Source: an uncultured Eubacteriales bacterium (GTDB lineage: Bacteria > Bacillota > Clostridia > Christensenellales > CAG-138). Taken from it: DNA of 54,686 bases. This document shows positions 31,384 through 38,186 of the stretch, piece by piece. The stretch lies in NCBI GenBank assembly GCA_902761365.1, contig CACWJZ010000018.1:1-54686 (forward strand), given 5' to 3'. The translations under genes and the position numbers were made by a program. The notes beneath the pieces are model-generated. The model saw only the letters and a program-made list of their open reading frames with translations, made no database searches and had not been told where the DNA came from. Every line of letters starts with the position of its first letter. The stretch's first letter is position 1.

Positions 31384-31878
31384 ATGGACAAGAAGCGGAG
31401 CCGCAAACGGAGGCGGCACACCGGCCGCAAGGTGGCTGGCGGCGCTGTGCTCATCGCGCTGCTGCTGGCGGGCGGCCACTTCGGGCTGGGCATCGGCCGG
31501 GAGGACGGCGGCCTGCTGACCAGCGGACGGTTGCAGGACGCGGTGGAGACCGTATCACAGACCGTGCAGAGCGCCCAGCAAACGGTGTCGCAAACCGTGC
31601 AGGGCGCCCAGGAGACCGTGCCTGAGACCGCTCAGCCGGTCCAGCAGATCGTGGTGCCCCAGGACGACGGGGTGCTGTCCATCGTGGTGCGGGAGGACAA
31701 GCTCCTCTACGAGGGCCAGGAGGTGACGTTGGCGCAGCTCGAGGAGGACCTGCTGAGGGACTACAAGGCCGAGACCACCACCGTGGAGCTGCAGGACGAT
31801 CACGCCATCAAGGCCGCCTACGACGAGGTCCACGCCCTGCTGCAGAAGCTGAGCATCCCGTTCATCACGGGGAAATAG
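31384..31878 (+). CDS. Membrane-anchored protein with a second ExbD-like outside domain
   Basis: 164 aa, SD AAGGAGG. A basic N-terminus (DKKRSRKRRRHTGRK) and one membrane helix (about 17-38) without an acidic residue come first. A repetitive stalk follows (about 54-86, units TVSQTVQSAQ, TVSQTVQGAQ, TVPETAQPVQ). The C-terminal 75 residues (VLSIVVREDKLLYEGQEVTL, then AQLEEDLL and VHALLQKLSIPFI) look like the ExbD periplasmic fold. It is third in the operon. It may be the wall- or partner-contacting arm, replacing TonB or TolA; this is an inference. Confidence 0.68.
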   Translation: MDKKRSRKRRRHTGRKVAGGAVLIALLLAGGHFGLGIGREDGGLLTSGRLQDAVETVSQTVQSAQQTVSQTVQGAQETVPETAQPVQQIVVPQDDGVLSIVVREDKLLYEGQEVTLAQLEEDLLRDYKAETTTVELQDDHAIKAAYDEVHALLQKLSIPFITGK

Positions 31879-31914
31879 GGGAATCATTGAAAGCTTCCGC
31901 CGCTTTTTCCTTCC

Positions 31915-32093
31915 TTGTCATCCCGACCGAGGGAGCGCAACCGCAAAAAGTATGCTCTTATAGAGGCATGAGCGACCGAGTGGAGGGACCTCTGAACGAA
32001 AAAGCCTGGGGCTGGAATAAGCAACACATCACGTCCAGTACCGCTCAGAGATCCTTCGACTCAGCCTACGGCCTCGCTCAGGATGACAAGGGG
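31915..32093. repeat. Dispersed palindromic repeat R1, copy C
   Basis: It begins TTGTCATCCCGACCGAGGGA and ends CTCAGGATGACAAGG. It matches 6221-6400 closely, including a shared segment absent from 3890-4042 (the stretch after GGGAGCG, including AACCG and CATG blocks). The copies at 6221 and 31915 therefore form one subtype. Confidence 0.85.
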
Positions 32094-32110
32094 AAGTTGA
32101 AACAAAAAGC

Positions 32111-32314
32111 TTCACAAAGAGGACTATGCTCTGTGCACAGTCCTCTTTTTCTTCTTGCATTTCTCTTTTTCCGCCGCTTTTTCTCTTTGCCTAAGGGTGC
32201 GGAGCTGAGCGCTGCCTGTGGCAGATTCAGCGAAGCGCAGCACGGGCAAAACACAGAGAAATCAAACGGAGTGCAGATTTCGACAATGTTTTGCCCATGG
32301 GGAGAAAAAGCGGC
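32111..32314. repeat. R2-type element in reverse orientation with an inserted palindrome
   Basis: The hairpin AGAGGACT/AGTCCTCT (about 32118-32146) precedes the reversed R2 body (TTTCTCTTTTTCCGCC). The R2 outer stem, arms 32173-32188 (GCCGCTTTTTCTCTTT) and 32299-32314 (GGGGAGAAAAAGCGGC), is split by about 110 bp. That insert carries its own inverted repeat, GGGCAAAACA (32244-32253) with TGTTTTGCCC (32287-32296), and a GCGCTGC/GCGCAGC pair. With R1 copy C it fills the gene-free space 31879-32325. Confidence 0.7.
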
Positions 32315-32325
32315 AAAATAAAAAC

Positions 32326-32847
32326 TCATCCCAAATGAATCCAATACCGTTCCAGATCTATGTTCCGTTCCGGCTCATGAACGGTGGACTCGTAGACACC
32401 GCCGTTCTTCAGGATGGTCCGGCGGGAACCCTCGTTGTCCGTGAGGCAGGAGATGAGCACGTCGCGGAGGCCCAGCTCCCGGCAGCGGGGCAGGGCGTCG
32501 TGGAGCATGGCCGTGGCGTGCCCCTTGCGGCGCTCGCTGGGCCGGACGCTGTAGCCGATGTGGCCCCCGTACAGGCGCAGGTTGTCGTTGAAATAGTGCC
32601 GGATCTGCAGCATGCCCACCACCCGGCCGTCCTCCTCCCGCACATAGATGAACTGGGTGGCAGGGACCAGGTTCGCGGGCACGGTGGCCGGGTCCTTGCC
32701 CAGGCGGCACTTCTCGATCCATTCCTCGGCGGTGGCGCACCGGCGCAGGGACCCGCAGCCGTCCATGGAGCCCTCGATATCCAAAAACTCCTGCCGGTAG
32801 GCTTCGATGTCCTTCGCGTATTCCATAGTGGGTTCGATCAACAGCAT
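32326..32847 (-). CDS. GNAT family N-acetyltransferase
   Basis: 173 aa. The acetyl-CoA-binding motif A reads HIGYSVRPSERRKGHATAML, preceded by the strand GRVVGMLQIRHYF. The C-terminal phrase GSRRTILKNGGVYEST is typical of the GNAT subgroup that acts on small metabolites or peptides. Substrate unknown. It overlaps the end of the phosphorylase gene upstream by 10 bp, so the two are cotranscribed. Confidence 0.93.
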   Translation of the reverse strand: MLLIEPTMEYAKDIEAYRQEFLDIEGSMDGCGSLRRCATAEEWIEKCRLGKDPATVPANLVPATQFIYVREEDGRVVGMLQIRHYFNDNLRLYGGHIGYSVRPSERRKGHATAMLHDALPRCRELGLRDVLISCLTDNEGSRRTILKNGGVYESTVHEPERNIDLERYWIHLG

Positions 32848-33647
32848 GTTCCTTCGTCTCCCTTCGCAATATGATAGATCAGGTCGGGGATGGCCAGGCC
32901 CCGGGCCAGGCGATAGTCCATGGACGGCTCCTGCCGTCCCAGCAGGGGCGTGCCCGTGGCGGAGTTGTCCGAGACCGCCAGCAGGGCCACGGCGGGCACC
33001 TCGAACAGGTCCGCCAGCTGGTAGAAGATGGCCGTCTCCATCTCGATGAGCTCCGCACCGGTGGCTTTGATCTCGTCCAGGTGGGAGTATTCAAGGGCGA
33101 TGGAGTCCGTGCAGAAGACCTTGCCCCTCTTGATTTCGTGTCCCAGCCGCTGCCCCAGGTCCACGACCCGGTCCACGTATGCCCGGTCCGGGGGATAGAC
33201 GGGCCGGTAGGGCGTGAAGGCGGGCAGCTTCTGTTCCAGATAGGCCCCGGCATAGCTGCCCTGGAGGCATACCTCCGGCGTGCAGAGCTGGCCCACGGGG
33301 AAGTCTGCGGTGAGACTGCCCACGGCCCCTGCGAAGATCATCCTTTGGAAGGTGAGCTCCGCGCAGATGGACACATGGTCCAGCACGTTGCAGGCCCCCG
33401 AGGCGGTCTGGGCCCAGGCGATCCTGAGACCATCCCTCTCCACCAGGAACCCGGAGAAATAGGCGTGCTGGGTGAGCTGGGTGACCGTAAACGACGGGTC
33501 CAGGATGATCTTGTCGGGCTTCCAGCCCGTGACCACCACCAGGGCGTCGTAGGGGATCTCCGGCTCGAAGCCGAAGCATTCCCGGCTCATAACGCCGGCG
33601 TTGTGCCGCTTCATGTTTTTGAGTGCTTCCGCCAATCGCGGTTTCAT
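32838..33647 (-). CDS. Nucleoside phosphorylase superfamily protein
   Basis: 269 aa from the ATG at 33647, 7 nt after GGGAGG; an upstream in-frame ATG at 33686 overlaps the promoter -10 and is rejected. Family landmarks: GACNVLDH, MIFAGAVGSL, then CTDSIALEYS and the substrate loop AELIEMETAIFYQLAD, and VAVSDNSATG in the form LLAVSDNSATG. The EMET stretch contacts the ribose in purine and uridine phosphorylases and in MTA/SAH nucleosidases. Which nucleoside it uses is not clear. It is cotranscribed with the GNAT gene. Confidence 0.87.
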   Translation of the reverse strand: MKPRLAEALKNMKRHNAGVMSRECFGFEPEIPYDALVVVTGWKPDKIILDPSFTVTQLTQHAYFSGFLVERDGLRIAWAQTASGACNVLDHVSICAELTFQRMIFAGAVGSLTADFPVGQLCTPEVCLQGSYAGAYLEQKLPAFTPYRPVYPPDRAYVDRVVDLGQRLGHEIKRGKVFCTDSIALEYSHLDEIKATGAELIEMETAIFYQLADLFEVPAVALLAVSDNSATGTPLLGRQEPSMDYRLARGLAIPDLIYHIAKGDEGTCC

Positions 33648-33676
33648 GCAGCGTCCTCCCTGCAGGTGTTTCGAAA

Positions 33677-33705
33677 AGCATACCATCCTTCTCCCAGTCC
33701 GTCAA
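33677..33705 (-). promoter_or_regulatory. Promoter of the phosphorylase/GNAT operon
   Basis: On the minus strand TTGACG (33705-33700), a 17-bp spacer and TATGCT (33682-33677). The leader is about 25 nt with an SD. Confidence 0.65.
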
Positions 33706-33708
33706 CTG

Positions 33709-33871
33709 ATACTGGTCCACGCCTAAACCATACACATTAGGCGGCATCTTCTCCGCCGGTTTGGCTTCAGCGGATCTTGACTGACGGTTCCCAGTCAGCC
33801 TGCGATCCGCTTCATGGAACCAACGAAGAATCTGCTCGCCGACTGTATATGCTTTAGACGCGGATCAGTAT
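33709..33871. repeat. Short element with 27-bp imperfect terminal inverted repeats
   Basis: The left arm 33709-33735 and right arm 33845-33871 match at about 22 of 27 positions when one is reversed (ATACTG-TCC-CG-CTAAA-CATA-AC). Inside lies a second stem, AGCGGATC/GATCCGCT with an inner GACTG/CAGTC pair (about 33769-33812). The size (163 bp) and layout resemble a MITE or a structured RNA element. No coding potential was seen. Confidence 0.65.
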
Positions 33872-33906
33872 GATTTGCTTTTTTGATGGTCAAGGAGCGA
33901 AAAACG

Positions 33907-33915
33907 TGGTATACT
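33907..33915 (+). promoter_or_regulatory. Extended -10 of a leaderless promoter (GH3 gene)
   Basis: TGG plus TATACT (33910-33915) ends 6 nt before the ATG at 33922, with no SD. A TTGATG at 33883-33888 is 21 bp from the -10, so the TG extension probably matters more. Confidence 0.62.
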
Positions 33916-33921
33916 ATCCCC

Positions 33922-35262
33922 ATGAAACGACTGAACATCCTCTGTTGCCTGTTCCTTCTGCTCGTCGGTTGCGGCGCCCGGGCGGAGGAGAACGCCCAAA
34001 TCGCATATATCCCCGCCGAAACGGCGGTCGTCCAGGGCTCGTCGCTGACGGCGGCCACGGACGTTCCCGCGCCCACCGCCGCGCCCCTGTTCACCCCAGT
34101 GCCCACGGCGGCGCCCACCCTGGCGCCTACGGACACGCCAGTGCCCACGGACACCCCGATGCCCACCGATACGCCCGTGCCCACGGACACGCCTGCGCCC
34201 ACGGTAGGGCCTGTGGAAGCGAAGCTCAGGCAGTACATGGCGGGCATGACGGATAAGGAAAAGATCGGCCAGCTGGTCATGTTCGGCTTCTCCGGCACCA
34301 AGGAAGTGTCCAGCGAGTTCGTCAAGATCATGGCGGACTACGCCGTGGGCAACGTGATCCTCTACGGCCCCAACATCTCCCGGGGGGACAGGGACGGGGG
34401 CTTCGACCGCTGCGCCAGGCTGACGGCGGACATCCGCGCCCATGTGGTGGGCGACATCCCGCCCCTCATCAGCATCGACGTGGAGGGGGGCAGCGTGACC
34501 CGCTTCCGCTGGCGGGACAAGACCCAGTCCGCCGGGACCCTGGGCAAGCAGGACGACGCCGAAGCCGCCCGGCTCCAGTTCCAGCGCATCGCCACGGCCC
34601 TCCGCGACGTGGGCATCAACACGGACCTGGCCCCGGTGCTGGACGTGGCCCGGGACCCCGGCAAGACCTTCCTGGGTGCTCGGATCATCAGCAGCGACGA
34701 GGAGGTGGCGGCCCGCATCGGCGCCGCCTGCATCGAGGGCCTTCAGACCGGCGGATGCCTGTCCGTGGTCAAGCATTTCCCCGGCCACGGGGCCACCGCC
34801 GCCGACTCCCATGACAAGACGCCCGTGGTGAAGAAGGAGCTGGCCGCCCTGCGTGCCTATGAGATCTACCCCTTCGAGCAGGCCGTGGCGGCGGGGGCGG
34901 ACGGGGTCATGATGGCCCACATCCTCTACCCCCAGGTGGACCCCACGTACATCGCCTCCCAAAGCGAGCTCTTCATGACGGAGATCCTTCGGGAGGAGCT
35001 GGGCTTCGAGGGCGTCATCATGGCCGACGACTTCCGCATGAACGGCCTTCGGTCCAAGGTGTCCCTGGAGCAGGGGGCGGTCCAGTTCATCCTGGCGGGG
35101 GGCGATCTCATCCTCTGCGGCGCCAACCACAGCTACCAGCGGTCCATCCTCAAGGGCCTCACGGAGGCGGTGGCCAACGGCACCATCTCCCAGGAGCGGC
35201 TGGACGAAAGCGTCCTGCGCATCCTTGTGGCCAAGATGAAGGTCACGGACTGGACGCCGTGA
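33922..35262 (+). CDS. GH3 beta-N-acetylhexosaminidase lipoprotein (NagZ-like)
   Basis: 446 aa from the leaderless ATG at 33922. The lipobox is LLLVGC (Cys17), followed by a stalk of TPVPTDTP units (about residues 50-95). The GH3 barrel shows KIGQLVMFGF, DVEGGSVTRF, DLAPVLDV and KHFPGHG (from residue 284). DSHDKTP (from 295) carries the Asp-His acid/base dyad of the NagZ class. The nucleophile Asp369 is in IMADDFRM. It would remove terminal GlcNAc from muropeptides or glycans outside the membrane, consistent with the cell-wall genes that follow. It is followed by a strong bidirectional terminator. Confidence 0.93.
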   Translation: MKRLNILCCLFLLLVGCGARAEENAQIAYIPAETAVVQGSSLTAATDVPAPTAAPLFTPVPTAAPTLAPTDTPVPTDTPMPTDTPVPTDTPAPTVGPVEAKLRQYMAGMTDKEKIGQLVMFGFSGTKEVSSEFVKIMADYAVGNVILYGPNISRGDRDGGFDRCARLTADIRAHVVGDIPPLISIDVEGGSVTRFRWRDKTQSAGTLGKQDDAEAARLQFQRIATALRDVGINTDLAPVLDVARDPGKTFLGARIISSDEEVAARIGAACIEGLQTGGCLSVVKHFPGHGATAADSHDKTPVVKKELAALRAYEIYPFEQAVAAGADGVMMAHILYPQVDPTYIASQSELFMTEILREELGFEGVIMADDFRMNGLRSKVSLEQGAVQFILAGGDLILCGANHSYQRSILKGLTEAVANGTISQERLDESVLRILVAKMKVTDWTP

Positions 35263-35285
35263 TTGCACGAAAGAATGATAATCAA

Positions 35286-35314
35286 AGGACCCCGGGCATC
35301 CCGCTCGGGGTCCT
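35286..35314. terminator. Bidirectional terminator
   Basis: The stem AGGACCCCG/CGGGGTCCT (with one bulged base) lies between convergent genes ending at 35262 (+) and 35328 (-). Confidence 0.75.
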
Positions 35315-35327
35315 GCTGTTCTTAGCC

Positions 35328-36632
35328 TCACCCGCGGCCTCGGCCGCCGAAACCGCCGCCGAAACCGCCGCCGAATCCGCCGCCGAAGCTGCCCCGGCCG
35401 CCCATCATCTGGTTGGGGATGTAGTCGATCTGCTGGCCGTTGACGATGATGGTGCCGCCGTTGTACTGGGCGGAGCCGTCGTAGTCGAAGGTGCTGTTGC
35501 CGGTCACCTGGATGGTGCCGCCGTTGACGATGATGTCCCCGTTGGAGTCCACGCCGTCCGTGTCCCCGGCGGCCATGGAGACGGTGATGTCGCCGCCGTT
35601 GATCTCCACCGTGGCCCGGTAGGAGGCGGACTTCTGGGCGGCGTTGATGCCGTCGTCCCAGCTGTCGATGGCGATGGTGCCGCCGTTGAGCTGGACGTAG
35701 GTGGCTTCGATGCCCTCGCTGCCGGTGATGGTGATGGCGCCGCCGTCCACCTGCACGGCGGTGGTGGCGTGGATGCCGTCGTCCCCGGCGGTGATGGCGA
35801 TGGTGCCGCCGCCGATGTAGATGTAGCCCTTGCTGTTGTCGTCGTCGTTCTCCGCGTGGAGGCCGTCGGTCCCGGCGGTGAGCTGCAGCACGCCGTCCGA
35901 GACGCGGATGGAGTCGTTGGCCTCGATGGCTTTGACCTGGGCGGTGATCACATAGGTGCCGCCGGTGATCTTCAGATCGTCCTTGCCCACGATGCCGTTC
36001 CGGGTGGAGCTGACGGTCAGGGTACCGGTGCCGTTCAGGACCAGGTCGCTCTTGGAGAAGATCACGCCGTCCGTGTTGGTGTCCCCGTCGGCGGTGAAGC
36101 TGCCGGTGACGGTCAGGGTGCTGTCCGCGGCGGTGGTGACGAACACCTTGTCGGCGGACTTCACGTAGATCACGGGCGTGTCGCTGTTGGTGACGCTGAG
36201 CCCGTCCAGTACCAGCTGCACCTTGTCCTCCTTGTCCGCCTCCACATAGACGGTGGCATTCTTAGCGCTGCCGGTGAGCACGTAGACCCCGGCGGCGGTG
36301 ATGCTGACGCTTTGGCCGTCGGTCAGGGTGTAGGTGACGGCGTCGGTGAGATCCACCTCCTGCTGCAGGTCCCGATCGGAGAACAGGTCGCTTTTCGCGA
36401 AGAGGGGCGTTCCGGCGGTGGCTGCGCTTGCAGCCGCAGTGGAGGTCCCGGTGCCGAGAGTGGTCGCGGTGCCCGCAGAGACTGTGCTGGACAAGGTCGC
36501 GGTGGACGCGCTGGCGGCCGTGTCCACGCTGGAGGTCTTGACGGATTCCGCTTTGGCGAACGCCACCGCCCAAGCCCCCATGACGAAGCAGATGATCGCC
36601 GCCATGATCGTTATCTTCATGCTCTTTTTCAT
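35328..36632 (-). CDS. Secreted carbohydrate-binding beta-helix protein (Cthe_2159/DUF4353-like)
   Basis: 434 aa with an N-terminal signal peptide (residues 1-28, IMAAIICFVMGAWAVAFAKA). A Ser/Thr/Ala-rich linker (about 33-75) follows. Right-handed beta-helix turns run from about 85 to 400, with repeating phrases such as LVLNGTGTLTV, LKITGGTYVIT, IYIGGGTIAIT and VQLNGGTIAI. Many Asp residues at DGIHA, DGINA and DGVDS turns suggest calcium sites. Cthe_2159 of Clostridium thermocellum has this fold and binds acidic and cellulosic polysaccharides. The tail (last about 25 residues) is a GGFGGGF repeat ending GGRGRG, likely flexible. It lacks a recognisable dockerin or sortase motif. Confidence 0.87.
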   Translation of the reverse strand: MKKSMKITIMAAIICFVMGAWAVAFAKAESVKTSSVDTAASASTATLSSTVSAGTATTLGTGTSTAAASAATAGTPLFAKSDLFSDRDLQQEVDLTDAVTYTLTDGQSVSITAAGVYVLTGSAKNATVYVEADKEDKVQLVLDGLSVTNSDTPVIYVKSADKVFVTTAADSTLTVTGSFTADGDTNTDGVIFSKSDLVLNGTGTLTVSSTRNGIVGKDDLKITGGTYVITAQVKAIEANDSIRVSDGVLQLTAGTDGLHAENDDDNSKGYIYIGGGTIAITAGDDGIHATTAVQVDGGAITITGSEGIEATYVQLNGGTIAIDSWDDGINAAQKSASYRATVEINGGDITVSMAAGDTDGVDSNGDIIVNGGTIQVTGNSTFDYDGSAQYNGGTIIVNGQQIDYIPNQMMGGRGSFGGGFGGGFGGGFGGRGRG

Positions 36633-36714
36633 ATGGCAGTACCTTCTTTCTTGGTTTTGTTGGGCCTATCTTACTCGCCGAACCTTAAAACAAGGCAAAA
36701 GAAAAAAAGATTTT

Positions 36715-36752
36715 CAAAAAAATCCCTTCGCTCCGTCGCGAGCGAAGGGAGG
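36715..36752 (-). terminator. Terminator of the deacetylase gene
   Basis: On the minus strand the stem CCTTCGCTC/GAGCGAAGG is followed by ATTTTTTTG. It separates the deacetylase gene from the beta-helix gene downstream on the same strand. Confidence 0.85.
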
Positions 36753-36775
36753 GCCGTATTTGTTTAGGAAAAAGG

Positions 36776-37852
36776 TCAGTCGGCCTTGGAGTAGATCCAG
36801 CCCCAGTTCAGCCCCTCCTTGGAACAGCGGAGGAGCTCCGACACCGTCACCAGCTGGTAACCCCGCTGCTGGAGAGCGGGGATGATGACCTTCATGGCCT
36901 CCACGGTCTTCGCATACTTGTCGTGGAACAGGAGGATGGAACCGTTGAGCCCGCGGCCCAGCTCGTCCTTCTCGGCCAGGGTGCGGTCGATCATCATCTG
37001 GGCCGTGTAGTCGTCGTGGGAGTCGTGGCTGGAACGGGTGTGATTGACGATGGCCAGCTCATACGCCTTGGCCATGGCCACGATGTCGTTCCGGGTGTCG
37101 GTGCCCTTGTCGCCGTACTTGATATAGGGCGGCCGAAGCAGGTGGATGCGGTAGCCGAAGAGCTGGTACAGCTTGTCGTTCACCCCGCCCACGCTGGCGC
37201 GCCGCTCCTCCGGGGACAGCTTCTCCAGGTCCTCGTGGTTCATGGTGTGGTTGCCGATCTCGCACCCGAGGCCCAGCTCCCGCCGGATCAGGTCCTGGTT
37301 GGCGTCGATGTAGGCGCCCTTGACGAAGAAGGTGGCCCGGGCGTGGTTCGCTTCCAGCACGTCCAGGATCTGGCCGGTGATGGGCGGATAGGGCCCATCG
37401 TCGAAGGTGATGGCCAGCATCTTGCCCTTGGGGTCGATCTGCATCCCCTCCAACGCCAGGTACACGTCAGCCGCATCCCGGTAGTTTCCGTAGGTGGTGA
37501 GGTTTTTATAGAGCTGCGCCGTCCGCGCCTCATACCATTCCGCCTGGATGGCCGGGGCGGGGGTGGCCGGGACGAGCGTGGGCTCAGGGGTGGGCAGGGC
37601 AGTGGGCAGGGGTGCGTCGGTGACGGCGGACAGGGTGGCCACGGCGGTGGCCGCGGAGGTCTCCAGCGCCGAGGCCTGCTTGCTCTTCTTCACGGCCCGG
37701 ACGATGAGGGACCCCAGTCCCACCAAAAGGAGCACCGCCAGCAGCAGCCCTGCCCCCAGCACCATGAGCCGGCGGCGCCGATACTTCTTCCTTTTTTCAG
37801 CCGCCCTGCGGCGGGCTGCCCGCCTGCGGGCCTCTTCACGATCATATTCCAT
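36776..37852 (-). CDS. Membrane-anchored polysaccharide deacetylase (CE4/NodB)
   Basis: 358 aa from the leaderless ATG at 37852; an in-frame upstream start at 37924 lies above the promoter. The N-terminus is very basic (residues 5-28), followed by one membrane helix (about 29-53) and a Thr/Pro stalk (about 80-103). The NodB domain has motif 1 TFDDGP (Asp151, Asp152), motif 2 GNHTMNH (His202, His206), motif 3 RPPY (240-243) and the late LLFHD His. It would deacetylate GlcNAc or MurNAc of peptidoglycan or another N-acetylated glycan at the outer face. Confidence 0.94.
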   Translation of the reverse strand: MEYDREEARRRAARRRAAEKRKKYRRRRLMVLGAGLLLAVLLLVGLGSLIVRAVKKSKQASALETSAATAVATLSAVTDAPLPTALPTPEPTLVPATPAPAIQAEWYEARTAQLYKNLTTYGNYRDAADVYLALEGMQIDPKGKMLAITFDDGPYPPITGQILDVLEANHARATFFVKGAYIDANQDLIRRELGLGCEIGNHTMNHEDLEKLSPEERRASVGGVNDKLYQLFGYRIHLLRPPYIKYGDKGTDTRNDIVAMAKAYELAIVNHTRSSHDSHDDYTAQMMIDRTLAEKDELGRGLNGSILLFHDKYAKTVEAMKVIIPALQQRGYQLVTVSELLRCSKEGLNWGWIYSKAD

Positions 37853-37858
37853 GGCGCC

Positions 37859-37887
37859 AGTATACAGGATTTTCTTTCGTTTGACAA
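37859..37887 (-). promoter_or_regulatory. Leaderless promoter of the deacetylase gene
   Basis: On the minus strand TTGTCA (37887-37882), a 17-bp spacer and TATACT (37864-37859), then only 6 nt to the ATG at 37852. There is no SD. This is the cleanest of the four leaderless arrangements in the window. Confidence 0.8.
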
Positions 37888-38143
37888 GAACCGACCCGTA
37901 TGAATCCCGCCTGAAAAGGCACATCCAGGCGGCATAGATGGCGCGTCGACCTCGCCATCCTTTTCCGCCTATCGATTCCTCCCGGCCAAGATTGGGCCCG
38001 CACCACGTTCATATGAGGACAGCCCATATGATCGTTGCGGGGCTCCTTCTCCGGTGGGAGAGGAGGCGCGTTCTTTTGCACCGTTCCAAAAGGAGATTTT
38101 TTGAAAAAAGTTTGCGCACGGGGGTGAAATATGGGACGATTTC

Positions 38144-38152
38144 TGGTATAGT
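38144..38152 (+). promoter_or_regulatory. Extended -10 promoter of the PBP gene
   Basis: TGG with TATAGT (38147-38152) and a poor -35. The rest of the 37853-38186 gap shows only short palindromes (for example CATATGAGGACAGCCCATATG near 38009-38029, split by GAGGACAGCC) and nothing coding. Confidence 0.5.
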
Positions 38153-38186
38153 GTATACAGCTTAGTATATGCTTTGGAGGAAACCG

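Noticed and set aside
30276-31878. Zorya-type phage defence (ZorA/ZorB)
   Set aside because: The ExbB-like protein lacks the long ZorA tail, the partner has an ExbD-like rather than an OmpA-like domain, and no helicase or nuclease gene follows.
34050-34205. Tandem DNA repeat in the GH3 gene as an independent repeat element
   Set aside because: It encodes the in-frame TPVPTDTP stalk and needs no separate explanation.
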